From Lactococcus lactis (lineage in GTDB: Bacteria > Bacillota > Bacilli > Lactobacillales > Streptococcaceae): a stretch of 64,000 nucleotides of DNA. The DNA is taken from the NCBI RefSeq assembly GCF_029023865.1, contig NZ_CP118969.1, positions 1,054,001 to 1,118,000 of the forward strand. Direction: 5' to 3'. Each line of letters opens with the position of its first letter. The first letter of the stretch is position 1. The notes under the pieces are model-generated. The model was given only the letters and a program-made list of their open reading frames with translations, was not told the origin of the DNA and made no database searches. This document shows positions 14,841 to 23,657 of this stretch, in pieces. Made by a program: the position numbers and the translations under genes.

Positions 14841-16008
14841 AATTCATCTACCTAAAGAAATATATGAACGATTAGACCTTAAAGAAAACGAAGAAATTGA
14901 AATCGTCGATTTAGCGGCTGATAGTTTTACCATTCGAAAAATCAATGCCAGAAAATCAGATAAGGCGCCCAAGTGGTTTATTATTCCAACGATTATTTCT
15001 GCATTTATCTTTATTATTTTTGCCTTTGTCCTAAAGCATCCTCATGTTATCGCGCTTTCTGGAAATGAATCTTTGGCAACGGCGGTTATTACAATTGCTA
15101 ATGCAATAGGGATGCTGACTTTTATTTCTGCTTATTTCTCTCGCAGAAAAGAATTTTATAAACAGATGACCAAAAGAAGTTACTGGCGGACATTTGCCAC
15201 AGTCACTTTATCTGTTTTACTTATCGTCATTTTAGCATCGATGGGCCTTTTTTGGTTTTTAGGTCAAATTTTTTATGGTGTAAGTTTTGGACTCTTTACT
15301 TCCACCCTAATCTTTACTATTTTTTCTGGAATCATTAATTATGTCATGATTTTTGTTGTAGATACTTTTTCGATTAATATGATGGTAACAATGCTTTTAG
15401 TGGTTTCTATTGGTGGTTTCGTCTCAAGTATGGCCACCAATGGAAATCAGTACTGGTGGCAAAGGAATTTTAGTTTGCTTGGAACTCAGGCTTCACGTTC
15501 AAGCTGGCAATTTAATCTGACGTTAATTGTTTCGGCAGCCTTATTTGCAGCATTAATTGATTATATTTTTGTTTCATTAAGGCAAAAAGCGGGCAGTCAT
15601 TATCGACAAAATATTTTGCAAGTTTTATTGACACTTTGTGCTATTTCAATTGCTTTAGTTGGATTAATTCCCAATGATCCAGGCTGGATGCATATTGCTC
15701 ATGACATTGTTGCTCAATTAATAGTCTTATTTATGGCTATTTCGATACTAGGAATTCGTTGGTTTTTACCAAATGCTGATCCAAATTTATATCGTATGTC
15801 TTATTTTATTGTGGGTCTTATCTTAATCTCTTATGTTTTATGGCATCCTATTCATTATTTGACATTAACGGCTTTTGAAATTCTTTCTTTTAGCTTGTCT
15901 TTTGCTTGGTTACTCTTACTGGTAAATACTTTGATTAATATGCTTTGGAATACGAAAAAGATTTATAAAGTCTCGCTTAATTCTATAGAAGAAAAAAGTG
16001 AAAAATAA
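14833..16008 (+). CDS. DUF998-like membrane protein with N-terminal AbrB-like domain
   Basis: 391 residues from the ATG at 14833, which has GGAAGGAG upstream. Residues 1-37 (IHLPKEIYERLDLKENEEIE, then FTIRKI) look like an AbrB/MazE swapped-hairpin domain. After a basic linker come about ten hydrophobic helices (about 47-375) resembling the DUF998 group of integral membrane proteins, which include YWW and LxxxGW features. The end is basic and cytoplasmic. The start overlaps the DUF1934 gene, so both are co-translated. A DNA-binding-like domain tethered to a membrane protein is uncommon; whether it binds DNA here is unknown. Confidence 0.7.
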   Translation: MDKIHLPKEIYERLDLKENEEIEIVDLAADSFTIRKINARKSDKAPKWFIIPTIISAFIFIIFAFVLKHPHVIALSGNESLATAVITIANAIGMLTFISAYFSRRKEFYKQMTKRSYWRTFATVTLSVLLIVILASMGLFWFLGQIFYGVSFGLFTSTLIFTIFSGIINYVMIFVVDTFSINMMVTMLLVVSIGGFVSSMATNGNQYWWQRNFSLLGTQASRSSWQFNLTLIVSAALFAALIDYIFVSLRQKAGSHYRQNILQVLLTLCAISIALVGLIPNDPGWMHIAHDIVAQLIVLFMAISILGIRWFLPNADPNLYRMSYFIVGLILISYVLWHPIHYLTLTAFEILSFSLSFAWLLLLVNTLINMLWNTKKIYKVSLNSIEEKSEK

Positions 16009-16011
16009 GAC

Positions 16012-16040
16012 TTGAAAAGTAGAAAAAGAAGTAGTATAAT
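16012..16040 (+). promoter_or_regulatory. Promoter of rplU-prp-rpmA
   Basis: TTGAAA (16012-16017), 17-base spacer, TATAAT (16035-16040). Confidence 0.8.
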
Positions 16041-16046
16041 AATATA

Positions 16047-16177
16047 GTTGTCTTTGTGAAGTCTCATAAAGTGCAACCGCACGAAGTTTCGTATTAAGTG
16101 GCATACGCCCACGAACAAAGGCGAGTCTAACAGTCGCTTGACTTAAAAGCGATGAAATCTAACAAGGAGGAATCACA
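16047..16177 (+). ncRNA. L21 ribosomal-protein leader
   Basis: A 130-base GC-richer structured leader before rplU, containing CGCACGAAG, GTGGCATACGCCCACG and AGTCGCTTGACTTAAAAGCG. It resembles the L21 leader found upstream of rplU in Firmicutes, which is believed to be bound by L21 for autoregulation. It ends in AAGGAGG before the ATG. Confidence 0.75.
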
Positions 16178-16492
16178 ATGTCAAACTATGCAATCATCAA
16201 AACTGGTGGTAAACAAGTTAAAGTTGAAGAAGGTTCAGTAATCTACGTTGAAAAACTCAATGTTGAAGCTGGTCAAACCGTTACTTTCGACGAAGTTATC
16301 TTTGTCGGAGGCGAAACAACTAAAGTTGGTGCACCACTCGTTGAAGGCGCAACTGTTGTTGGTGAAGTCGAAAAACATGGTAAGCAAAAGAAAGTTGTTA
16401 CTTTCCAATACAAACCTAAAAAACACTCACACCGTAAACAAGGTCACCGTCAACCATACACTAAAGTTGTTATCAAATCAGTTAACGCTTAA
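16178..16492 (+). CDS. rplU: 50S ribosomal protein L21
   Basis: 104 residues. L21 binds domain II of 23S rRNA in the large subunit. The start [19 protein letters not shown] and the basic C-terminal stretch [18 protein letters not shown] are typical. The ribosome-binding site is AAGGAGG. It is the first gene of the conserved rplU-prp-rpmA unit; prp begins two bases after its stop codon. Codon use is strongly biased, as expected for a highly expressed gene. Confidence 0.98.
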   Translation: MSNYAIIKTGGKQVKVEEGSVIYVEKLNVEAGQTVTFDEVIFVGGETTKVGAPLVEGATVVGEVEKHGKQKKVVTFQYKPKKHSHRKQGHRQPYTKVVIKSVNA

Positions 16493-16494
16493 TT

Positions 16495-16830
16495 ATGATT
16501 GAAGCTTGTATCAGGACAAAAAGAGACAAAATTGTTTCTTATGAAATCTCAGGACATGCTGAATCTGGCGAGTATGGACACGATGTGGTTTGTGCGGCGG
16601 TCAGCGTTCTATCAATTACAACGGCAAATAATATCTACGAGATGGCTCGCATTAAACCTGTGACTCAGATGGAAGATGGTTACTTGTATGTTGAAATTCC
16701 TTTGAGCATACCTGAAAAACAAGGCGTATTGGCTCAAACTTTGCTCGAAGCTTTTGCAAATTCGATGAAAGCAGTTGAGAAAAGCTATGGTCAGTACATT
16801 ACACTTAAATTTGAAAATGGAGGGCAATAA
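16495..16830 (+). CDS. prp: Ribosomal-processing cysteine protease Prp
   Basis: 111 residues. Prp removes the N-terminal extension of L27 in Firmicutes, which is needed for ribosome function. The catalytic histidine is in [12 protein letters not shown] (about 20-31) and the catalytic cysteine follows in VVCAAVSVL (about 32-40). It sits between rplU and rpmA, as in Staphylococcus and Bacillus. The ribosome-binding site is poor or absent, because translation is coupled to rplU across a two-base gap. Confidence 0.95.
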   Translation: MIEACIRTKRDKIVSYEISGHAESGEYGHDVVCAAVSVLSITTANNIYEMARIKPVTQMEDGYLYVEIPLSIPEKQGVLAQTLLEAFANSMKAVEKSYGQYITLKFENGGQ

Positions 16831-16831
16831 C

Positions 16832-17116
16832 ATGCTTGAACTTAATCTGCAACTCTTCGCCCACAAAAAAGGTGGGGGTTCTACTTCCAATGGACGTGAC
16901 TCACAAGCTAAACGTCTCGGTGCTAAAGCATCTGACGGTGAACTTGTAAGCGGCGGTTCAATCCTTTTCCGTCAACGTGGTACACATATCCATCCAGGTA
17001 CTAACGTTGGCCGTGGTGGCGACGATACTCTCTTCGCTAAAATCGAAGGAACTGTTAAATTCGAAATGAAACGTGGTAAAAAACACGTATCAGTTTATCC
17101 AGTAGTGGCTAAATAA
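16832..17116 (+). CDS. rpmA: 50S ribosomal protein L27 with cleavable N-terminus
   Basis: 94 residues from the ATG at 16832 behind GGAGGGC; a longer frame is an overlap with prp. The N-terminus [17 protein letters not shown] contains the Prp cleavage motif LQLFA-H, and the exposed AHKKGGG tail reaches the peptidyl-transferase centre. The substrate is thus encoded next to its protease Prp. It is followed by two consecutive terminators. Confidence 0.98.
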   Translation: MLELNLQLFAHKKGGGSTSNGRDSQAKRLGAKASDGELVSGGSILFRQRGTHIHPGTNVGRGGDDTLFAKIEGTVKFEMKRGKKHVSVYPVVAK

Positions 17117-17124
17117 GAATTTTG

Positions 17125-17190
17125 AAACCTGTCTTTGACAGGTTTTTTTTTTATATATTAATGAATAAAGTCCTCTTGAGGGCTTTTTTT
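17125..17190 (+). terminator. Two consecutive terminators after rpmA
   Basis: AACCTGTC/GACAGGTT with a long T-run (17125-17152) and AGTCCTC/GAGGGCT with seven T (17168-17190). Confidence 0.88.
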
Positions 17191-17238
17191 GTATCTTTTT
17201 AAATATATGCTAAAATATTTGAAAAAAAGATAAGGTGG

Positions 17239-17247
17239 TGCTATAAT
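17239..17247 (+). promoter_or_regulatory. Promoter of mntH, extended -10
   Basis: TGcTATAAT, with no clear -35. It gives a leader of about 127 bases that is AT-rich. Confidence 0.65.
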
Positions 17248-17345
17248 ATTTTTATTATCAGTTATAGATTAAAAAGTTTGATAATTTCTTAAATCGATAA
17301 TTGATTTATTTTAATTACTATAAAAATATACTTAACATAATGGTT

Positions 17346-17362
17346 GTTGAATTTTATTCAAC
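17346..17362. promoter_or_regulatory. Palindrome before mntH
   Basis: GTTGAAT-TTT-ATTCAAC is a perfect inverted repeat 19 bases before the start codon. It is a possible operator for a manganese-responsive repressor or an mRNA hairpin; I cannot tell which. Confidence 0.4.
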
Positions 17363-17380
17363 TTAGAGCTAGGAGAAATA

Positions 17381-18913
17381 ATGAATGATAAAGAACATCA
17401 ACGTCATCGATTGATTTATCATACGAATGGAAAATCCTTAGAGGAAATAAATGGGACAGTAGAAGTACCTAAAAATGTTTGCTTTTTCAAAATGTTGCTA
17501 ACTTATTCAGGACCGGGTGCCTTAGTTGCAGTTGGTTATATGGACCCAGGAAATTGGTCAACCTCAATAACTGGCGGACAAAACTTTCAATACTTACTGA
17601 TTTCAGTCATTCTGATGTCAAGTTTAATTGCGATGCTCCTTCAATATATGTCGGCAAAATTGGGTATTGTCAGTCAAATGGATTTGGCTCAAGCTATAAG
17701 AGCAAGAACAAGTAAATCTCTAGGAATTGTTTTATGGATATTAACTGAGCTTGCCATAATGGCAACGGATATTGCAGAAGTAATTGGGGCTGCTATCGCT
17801 CTTTATCTTTTATTTAATATCCCATTAATCTTAGCGGTTTTTATTACAGTTCTTGATGTCTTTTTGCTTTTGTTATTGACGAGAGTAGGTTTTAGAAAAA
17901 TTGAAGCCCTTGTTATCTGTTTGATTTTAGTCATTTTGGTCATTTTTGCTTATCAAGTCGCTTTATCAAATCCAGATTGGAAAGGAATTATTGAGGGATT
18001 TATCCCCAATAGCCGGACGTTTGCCTCTTCACCAACAGTGGCAGGGATGTCTCCTTTAACAGGGGCCTTAGGGATTATTGGTGCTACAGTTATGCCTCAT
18101 AATTTGTATCTCCATTCTTCTATTTCACAAAGCCGAAAAATCAATCATCAGGATAAAGCAGATGTTGCTAGAGCGGTGAGATTTTCAACATGGGATTCTA
18201 ATATTCAATTGACAGTGGCTTTTGTTGTGAATTCCCTCTTGTTAATCATGGGAGTTGCCGTATTCAAAACGGGCGTGATTGATGATCCATCATTCTTTGG
18301 TTTATATGATGCCCTCTCTAATCCAACTGTTTTAAGCAATGGACTGCTTGCTGATGTAGCAAAAACAGGAGCTTTATCCACTTTGTTTGCCGTAGCTCTT
18401 CTTGCTTCAGGACAGAATTCTACTATTACAGGGACTTTAACGGGTCAAGTTATTATGGAAGGCTTCATTCATATGAGAATGCCAATGTGGGCCAGAAGAT
18501 TAGTAACACGTTTGCTTTCAGTTGTTCCAGTATTGATTTGTGTCTCTATGACAAGAGGACAAACTTTGAAAGCACAGCATGAAGCAATTAATAATTTGAT
18601 GAATAATTCTCAAGTTTTTCTAGCTTTTGCTCTACCTTTTTCAATCATTCCTTTGTTGATGTTGACTAATAGTAAAAAGGAGATGGGTGATTTTAAAAAT
18701 AATTTGATTATTAAATGTTTGGGCTGGTTTTCAGTTATTGCTTTGACCTATCTTAATTTGATTGGTTTGCCAGATCAAATTGCCAACTTTATACCTCATA
18801 ATCTTGGACTATCTCATCTTATTTCTGGTTTTCTTATTTTGGGAGTTCTCTTTTTATTAATTTGGACAATCGTAGAACTTTATCGAGGAAATAAAAAAAT
18901 GATGGCTTACTAA
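17381..18913 (+). CDS. mntH: NRAMP-family manganese transporter
   Basis: 510 residues with about 11 membrane helices. NRAMP proteins take up Mn2+ (and Fe2+) with protons. The metal-site motif in helix 1 is YMDPGNWSTSI (DPGN), and helix 6 has the MPHNLYLHS motif with the metal-liganding Met of the family (ATVMPHN). The N-terminal extension of about 40 polar residues is somewhat long. AGGAGA precedes the ATG. It is monocistronic with a perfect terminator. Mn specificity rather than Fe is inferred from the bacterial subfamily. Confidence 0.92.
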   Translation: MNDKEHQRHRLIYHTNGKSLEEINGTVEVPKNVCFFKMLLTYSGPGALVAVGYMDPGNWSTSITGGQNFQYLLISVILMSSLIAMLLQYMSAKLGIVSQMDLAQAIRARTSKSLGIVLWILTELAIMATDIAEVIGAAIALYLLFNIPLILAVFITVLDVFLLLLLTRVGFRKIEALVICLILVILVIFAYQVALSNPDWKGIIEGFIPNSRTFASSPTVAGMSPLTGALGIIGATVMPHNLYLHSSISQSRKINHQDKADVARAVRFSTWDSNIQLTVAFVVNSLLLIMGVAVFKTGVIDDPSFFGLYDALSNPTVLSNGLLADVAKTGALSTLFAVALLASGQNSTITGTLTGQVIMEGFIHMRMPMWARRLVTRLLSVVPVLICVSMTRGQTLKAQHEAINNLMNNSQVFLAFALPFSIIPLLMLTNSKKEMGDFKNNLIIKCLGWFSVIALTYLNLIGLPDQIANFIPHNLGLSHLISGFLILGVLFLLIWTIVELYRGNKKMMAY

Positions 18914-18922
18914 AATTGATTT

Positions 18923-18947
18923 AACTCTATTTTAAAATAGAGTTTTT
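18923..18947 (+). terminator. Terminator of mntH
   Basis: AACTCTATTTTAAAATAGAGTT is self-complementary and is followed by TTT. Confidence 0.85.
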
Positions 18948-18990
18948 CTTTATATTCAGTAAGGTGTGATTTAAATTAAAATATGAAATG

Positions 18991-18999
18991 TGCTATAAT
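18991..18999 (+). promoter_or_regulatory. Promoter of phoH
   Basis: Extended -10 TGcTATAAT. It puts the transcription start near 19006, a few bases before the ATG at 19015. Confidence 0.7.
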
Positions 19000-19029
19000 G
19001 TAAGAAAATGATTAATGGAGATTGTGTAT

Positions 19030-19983
19030 TTGACTAAAAATTCAATTGAATTTAAACTAGAAAATCCAGAAGATGCAAGTCTACTTTTTGGGGTACAAGA
19101 TAAATATTTGAAGTTAGTTGAATCTCAACTAGGGGTTGAGATTAATTATCGTGGCGAAACGGTTCAAATCGTTTCTGAGGATGAATTGACAAGGGAGCGA
19201 GCTCGTAAAGCCCTCCAAGCTCTGCAGGTACTAGTAGGTCGAGGAGTTCCAGTTCATGCGTCAGATGTCATTATTGCAATAAAGATGGTTTTAAATGATG
19301 ATATTGAAAATTTCACTGCACTTTATGAAGTTGAACTGACGAAAGATGCAGCTGGAAAGTCAATTCGACTAAAAAATCTGATTCAAAAAACTTATGTTGA
19401 TTCTGTCAAACATCATGATATTGTTTTTGGAATTGGACCAGCTGGAACAGGGAAAACGTTTTTAGCTGTTGTGATGGCTGTTCAAGCATTACGTAATGGT
19501 CAGGTGAAACGAATTATTTTGACAAGACCAGCTGTAGAAGCTGGTGAAAGTCTTGGGTTCTTACCAGGTGATTTGCAAGAAAAGGTTGATCCTTATTTAC
19601 GACCAGTTTATGATGCCCTTTTCCAAATTTTAGGAAAGACGGCAACTGAACGAATGATGGAACGAGGAATTATTGAAATTGCTCCGCTTGCTTACATGCG
19701 CGGTCGTACGCTTGATGATGCCTTCGTCATTTTGGATGAAGCACAGAATACAACAACGATGCAGATGAAAATGTTTTTGACTCGACTCGGCTTTAATTCT
19801 AAAATGATTGTTAATGGAGATATTTCACAAATTGACTTACCTAATAAAGTAAAATCAGGTTTGATTGATGCCAAAGATAAATTAAGTCATGTGAAATCAA
19901 TTGATTTTGTTTATTTCATGGCAAAAGATGTCGTTCGACATCCAGTTGTTGCTGAAATTATCAAAGCCTATGGTGATGAATAG
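19030..19983 (+). CDS. phoH: PhoH-like ATPase (RNA helicase-related)
   Basis: 317 residues from TTG at 19030, preferred because GGAG (19017-19020) lies nine bases upstream; the ATG at 19015 (322 residues) is the alternative and has no ribosome-binding site. Walker A is GIGPAGTGKT (near residue 138), and Walker B is VILDEAQN. The sequences LTRPAVEAGESLGFLPGD and PLAYMRGRTLDDAF are diagnostic. PhoH often stands with ybeY in Firmicutes, as here with one nudix gene between. It is thought to act in RNA metabolism; exact function unsettled. Confidence 0.92.
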   Translation: MTKNSIEFKLENPEDASLLFGVQDKYLKLVESQLGVEINYRGETVQIVSEDELTRERARKALQALQVLVGRGVPVHASDVIIAIKMVLNDDIENFTALYEVELTKDAAGKSIRLKNLIQKTYVDSVKHHDIVFGIGPAGTGKTFLAVVMAVQALRNGQVKRIILTRPAVEAGESLGFLPGDLQEKVDPYLRPVYDALFQILGKTATERMMERGIIEIAPLAYMRGRTLDDAFVILDEAQNTTTMQMKMFLTRLGFNSKMIVNGDISQIDLPNKVKSGLIDAKDKLSHVKSIDFVYFMAKDVVRHPVVAEIIKAYGDE

Positions 19984-20040
19984 TTTGGGACTTTTGTTAA
20001 TGTCAGATTGATCAAATTTCTAGATAAGAAGGAAACAATA

Positions 20041-20520
20041 ATGGCCGAAGGTTATGTCATGGATTTGCGCAAAAAAATTGGGCATGTCCCAATGGTAATT
20101 GCATGTGCAAGCTTGATTATTTATGATGAAAATCGTGGAATTTTACTTCAAAAACGGGCAGATAATGGGAAATGGTGTTATCATGGTGGGTCAGTTGAAC
20201 CGAATGAAAAGGTTGAAGAAGCAGCGAAACGTGAACTCTATGAAGAAGTTGGCTTAAAAGCTGGAAAAATTAATTTGTACACTGTCGCTTCTGGGACAGA
20301 ACAACACTTTTTCTATCCTAATGGGGATGAAGTTCATATTGTTGATACTGTTTTTACTTGTAATGATTTTTCTGGAGAGATTCTTTTAGAAGAATCAGAG
20401 GTTCTTGACTGTCAATGGTTTGCCTTTGATAATCTGCCAGAAGATATATTAATTGCCACAAGAGGTCCCATTTTGTCCTTTTGTAAGGAAATGTTGCAAA
20501 AAAAGGCTGACAGAAAGTAA
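20041..20520 (+). CDS. Nudix hydrolase
   Basis: 159 residues from the ATG at 20041 (AAGGAA upstream). The nudix box runs from GGSVEPNEKVEEAAK to RELYEEVGL, about residues 58-81, with the catalytic REXXEE intact. The N-terminal LRKKIGHVPMVIACAS is typical of the group that includes YtkD/MutT-like NTP hydrolases, but the substrate cannot be read from sequence. The last codons (A-D-R-K) coincide with a CTGACAG motif. It lies between phoH and ybeY on the same strand. Confidence 0.88.
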   Translation: MAEGYVMDLRKKIGHVPMVIACASLIIYDENRGILLQKRADNGKWCYHGGSVEPNEKVEEAAKRELYEEVGLKAGKINLYTVASGTEQHFFYPNGDEVHIVDTVFTCNDFSGEILLEESEVLDCQWFAFDNLPEDILIATRGPILSFCKEMLQKKADRK

Positions 20521-20557
20521 TTGTTGATTGTAAGTGACAGATTGAATGAGAAATTCT

Positions 20558-20657
20558 CTGACAGTTCTGTCTGTCATTAAAATTTACTGACAGAATAATA
20601 GAAATAGCTAAAATATTGAGCTACTTAGGGCTATTTTATGAATTATTGTCAGTAATT
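20558..20657. repeat. CTGACAG repeats and nested hairpins between nudix gene and ybeY
   Basis: CTGACAG-TT-CTGTC (20558-20571) forms one small hairpin. TTACTGAC and AATAAT (from 20584) pair with ATTATT and GTCAGTAA (to about 20655) around an inner AATAGC/GCTATT stem. This spacer has no gene. Confidence 0.65.
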
Positions 20658-20671
20658 AAATAAGGAAAAAA

Positions 20672-21160
20672 ATGTACGTAGAATTAGTTGATGAAACAGG
20701 CCAAGTGCCAAGTGAGATTATTGAACAAACCAAAGAAGTTTTAGCTTTTGCTGCTAAAAAACTGAACTTGAAAGAATCAACAGAAATGTCAGTAACTTTT
20801 GTTGATAATGCTCGTTCACATGAGTTGAATTTGCAATATCGCGAAACTGACCGACCAACCGATGTTATCTCATTAGAATATAAACCTGATGAATCAGAAT
20901 TTTTCTTTGATGAAGATATGGAATTACCAGAGGAATTGTTGGAAGAAATGGATCCATTTATTGGTGAATTGTTTATTTCAATAGACAAGGCTGCTGAACA
21001 GGCTGCTGATTATGGTCACTCGATTGAACGTGAATATGGTTGGTTAGCTGTTCATGGCTTTTTGCATATCAATGGTTATGACCACTACACACCAGAAGAA
21101 GAGTCAGAAATGTTTGGTTTGCAAGAGGAGATTTTAACTGCCTATGGACTCACAAGATAA
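20672..21160 (+). CDS. ybeY: Endoribonuclease YbeY
   Basis: 162 residues. YbeY is a zinc-dependent RNase that matures 16S rRNA 3' ends and takes part in ribosome quality control. The metal-binding motif [11 protein letters not shown] appears near residues 128-138 and the fold segment [13 protein letters not shown] near 60. It is slightly longer than average, with an acidic insert around 72-90. AAGGAAAAAA precedes the ATG. The gene overlaps dgkA by 17 bases, a common arrangement in streptococci. Confidence 0.95.
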   Translation: MYVELVDETGQVPSEIIEQTKEVLAFAAKKLNLKESTEMSVTFVDNARSHELNLQYRETDRPTDVISLEYKPDESEFFFDEDMELPEELLEEMDPFIGELFISIDKAAEQAADYGHSIEREYGWLAVHGFLHINGYDHYTPEEESEMFGLQEEILTAYGLTR

Positions 21161-21599
21161 AGATGTAAAACTCTTTAAGAAAAAGGATTTTAATAATGGT
21201 AAAAGACCTGTTCAAGAGGATAGGGCCCGTTGGAAAAATCCTAATTTACTTTCGAGTTTAGACTTTGCACTGTCTGGAATTTGGACAGCTTTTAAAGAAG
21301 AACGTAACATGCGTAAACATGCTTTGGCAGCCTTTTTAGCTATTGTTTTTGGTCTCGTTTTTCAAATTTCAGAATTTGAATGGCTCTTTTTGTTGTTGTC
21401 AATTTTTCTAGTTTTTATGGCAGAACTTTTTAATTCTGCAATCGAAAATGTGGTGGATTTAGCATCAGATTACCAATTTTATATGCGTGCAAAACGAGCC
21501 AAAGATATGGCAGCTGGGGCAGTTTTAGTTATTTCGGGATTTGCATTGATTGTTGGTCTGATTGTATTTTTACCTAAAATTTGGCATCTTTTCTTTTAG
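21144..21599 (+). CDS. dgkA: Undecaprenol / diacylglycerol kinase
   Basis: 151 residues. In Gram-positives the enzyme phosphorylates undecaprenol to recycle the lipid carrier. Three membrane helices (about 60-78, 82-100, 125-147) follow a longer cytoplasmic N-terminus. The family signature [14 protein letters not shown] and the AKDMAAGAV segment are intact. The N-terminal 35 charged residues are unusual in length but common in lactic cocci. It overlaps ybeY. era, the usual next gene, is absent here. Confidence 0.93.
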   Translation: MDSQDKDVKLFKKKDFNNGKRPVQEDRARWKNPNLLSSLDFALSGIWTAFKEERNMRKHALAAFLAIVFGLVFQISEFEWLFLLLSIFLVFMAELFNSAIENVVDLASDYQFYMRAKRAKDMAAGAVLVISGFALIVGLIVFLPKIWHLFF

Positions 21600-21612
21600 A
21601 GGATAAGCGGAA

Positions 21613-22191
21613 ATGGATAGAAAAAATGATTTTCTAAAAATATTGAAAAAGAACTCCGAATTGATGTTCATTTTGGATGAAGTTTCTGTTTTAAATTTGC
21701 CTAATTATTATCTAGCCGCAGGAAGTGTCTTTCAAACGGTTTGGAATTATTCTGACGGAAATAATTTAATGACAGGAATTCACGATATTGATATTGTGTA
21801 CTTTGATAAAGAGATTTCTGCTGACAGCTCTGCTAAAAATGATAAAAAGTTAGAAAAAGTTTTATCTGAAAAATTTCCCTATCAATTTGATATTCATAAT
21901 GAAGCATACATGCATCTTTGGCATAATGGAAATAAAGTACCGTATAAAAACACAGAAAATGCGATTGAGCGTTGGATTGCTACGGTTCATGCTGTAGGCA
22001 TAAGTGGTAATTCACGCAATATTGAAATTTTTGCTCCCTACGGCTTAGAAGATATTTTTACTAAAACAATTCGGCCAATTTATCATGTCGATAATAATCG
22101 AATACTTTATGAAAATAAGGTTGCTAGGTGGCAAGAAAGATTTAGTAATTTAAAGATTATTGAATGGTCAGATGAAATAAAGAATTTATAA
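21613..22191 (+). CDS. Nucleotidyltransferase-like protein, DUF925 type
   Basis: 192 residues. The proteins of this group belong to the nucleotidyltransferase fold; AAGSVFQTVWN resembles the GS motif, and the acidic pair in GIHDIDIVYFD (about 56-66) would bind metal. The end contains the conserved PYGLEDIFTKTIRP. A CTGACAG copy encodes part of the linker SADSSAKND near residue 75. AGAGGATAAG precedes the ATG, 13 bases after dgkA. Substrate unknown. Confidence 0.8.
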   Translation: MDRKNDFLKILKKNSELMFILDEVSVLNLPNYYLAAGSVFQTVWNYSDGNNLMTGIHDIDIVYFDKEISADSSAKNDKKLEKVLSEKFPYQFDIHNEAYMHLWHNGNKVPYKNTENAIERWIATVHAVGISGNSRNIEIFAPYGLEDIFTKTIRPIYHVDNNRILYENKVARWQERFSNLKIIEWSDEIKNL

Positions 22192-22210
22192 AAAGCTGAA
22201 AGGCTTTTTT
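22190..22210 (+). terminator. Terminator after DUF925 gene
   Basis: AAAAAGC/GCTTTTT stem, six-base loop, T-run. Confidence 0.75.
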
Positions 22211-22223
22211 ATTTGATTTATGA

Positions 22224-22310
22224 TTAACGGCAGAGAGAAAAGCTCCTTATTTCATGAACACCAGCTTCTTTTAGAATTTGTGATGCGTGATATAAGGTGG
22301 TACCTGTTTT
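22224..22310 (-). pseudogene. comFC: Remnant of comFC (C-terminal tail only)
   Basis: Reading the minus strand one base out of the comFA frame gives TGTTLYHASQILKEAGVHEI followed by RSFSLCR and a stop. This is the typical end of ComFC, a phosphoribosyltransferase-fold competence protein, beginning within its PRPP motif (TTGTTL). The first roughly 85% of the gene is missing, and the fragment is joined directly to the end of comFA. It overlaps the comFA frame and cannot be functional. Confidence 0.8.
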
Positions 22311-23601
22311 TGATTTCTCTAACTGCCTGACACATTGCTTTGGATTTTCCGTAATGAAAAAAACTAACTAAGCCTGTTGGACGTTCAGGACTACGACCCA
22401 CACGTCCAGCCATTTGTATCAGTGCGGATTTAGTGAAGTTTGGGTGCTCACTGTTGATGACAAAAACATCAACATTTGGAAAAGTGACTCCCCGTTCAAG
22501 AATTGAAGTCGCTATTAAAATGGTAATTTCTTTATTTCTAAAAGCTTTAACAATTTCCAATCTATCTTTTGTTGTTGAAGCAACGGAAGTAATTTTTTCT
22601 TTAGGAAATTTCAATTGTAGTTGTTTTGCAAATTCTTGTCCAAATTCAATTTCAGCAGCAAAAATAAGAAGAGGAAAGCCACTATTTCTTTGCTCAATTA
22701 ATTTCTTATCAAATTTATTTTTCCAAAAAAATTTAGGCACCACTAAAGGGAAATTGTGAAAACGACGCGGGAGAAACAAAGGATAGAGTTTTTGCTTTTT
22801 TATATCTTTTTCAAGTTTGTCAGTAGAAGTTGCGGTCAAATATATTAAATTTCCTTCTATTTTTCTTGCTTTTTCTGCCGCAAAATAAAGCATTTCATTA
22901 TCTCTAAAGGGAAAGGCATCAACTTCATCAATAATCAGCAAATCAAAAGCTTCCTTGAAACGTAAAAGCTGATGACTGGTCATTATTATTAATGGAGCTC
23001 GGAAATAGTTGTCGCCATCATGATATAAGAGTGGAATCTTACAGGAAAAATCACGTGATAATCGCTGATGAAGTTCAAGACAAACATCAATTCTTGGACT
23101 AGCTAGACCAACAACCCCACCGCTTTCTAAAATTTGCTCAATGACTTGATAAATCATTTCAGTTTTTCCAGCTCCAGTCACAGCTTGGACAATTATTTGC
23201 TGATGAGAATTAATTTCCTGACAGAGGGCATTTGAAATTGATTTTTGATTCTCTGTCAGTTTTCCCGACCAGTTTATATATGATTTCTTTGGGAAATTCT
23301 TTTGTGGCAGAAAGTACAAGAATTCATCGGAGCGGACTCGACCTAATTGAATACAACTTGGACAGTAAAATACACCAATTGGAAGTTTGACAGAATTTTT
23401 TATATGAACAGTCCCACAACGGTTGCATTTTATTTTATTGGAAGAAATTGAAGTCATTCCCAAATTTGGATTCACCTTCGCTTCTAACAAAAAATTACTA
23501 AAAATTTTACTGACAGAAATCTTGTCAGTACTTTTTATAAGTTGTAAAATATCATTTTTTAATAATAAACGGCCAAATAACTTTTCTTGATTAGTGCTCA
23601 T
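22252..23601 (-). CDS. comFA: Competence DNA-uptake helicase ComFA with a replaced C-terminal end
   Basis: ComFA is a DEAD-box-like ATPase that helps draw single-stranded DNA into the cell. It has 449 residues. The zinc finger CNRCG...CPSC lies at about 60-83, Walker A VTGAGKTEM near 141, the DEVD box LIIDEVDAFP near 222, and SILERGVTFP and QMAGRVGR in the second RecA lobe. The last residues (RYHLISRITNSKRSWCS) do not look like ComFA; they are comFC DNA read in a different frame after a deletion. The helicase core is complete. It is divergent from yigZ, and TTCGTATA just upstream may be a ComX-type box. Confidence 0.85.
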   Translation of the reverse strand: MSTNQEKLFGRLLLKNDILQLIKSTDKISVSKIFSNFLLEAKVNPNLGMTSISSNKIKCNRCGTVHIKNSVKLPIGVFYCPSCIQLGRVRSDEFLYFLPQKNFPKKSYINWSGKLTENQKSISNALCQEINSHQQIIVQAVTGAGKTEMIYQVIEQILESGGVVGLASPRIDVCLELHQRLSRDFSCKIPLLYHDGDNYFRAPLIIMTSHQLLRFKEAFDLLIIDEVDAFPFRDNEMLYFAAEKARKIEGNLIYLTATSTDKLEKDIKKQKLYPLFLPRRFHNFPLVVPKFFWKNKFDKKLIEQRNSGFPLLIFAAEIEFGQEFAKQLQLKFPKEKITSVASTTKDRLEIVKAFRNKEITILIATSILERGVTFPNVDVFVINSEHPNFTKSALIQMAGRVGRSPERPTGLVSFFHYGKSKAMCQAVREIKNRYHLISRITNSKRSWCS

Positions 23602-23610
23602 ACTATTCTA

Positions 23611-23650
23611 TACGAAAATGCTGTTAAAATGTAACAAAATTTGTTAAAAT
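23611..23650. promoter_or_regulatory. Divergent promoter region comFA / yigZ
   Basis: On the plus strand, extended -10 TGtTAAAAT (23642-23650) stands seven bases before the yigZ ATG. On the minus strand, TTCGTATA lies seven bases before the comFA ATG and matches the streptococcal ComX box TACGAATA at six of eight positions. Confidence 0.45.
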
Positions 23651-23657
23651 CAGTAGC

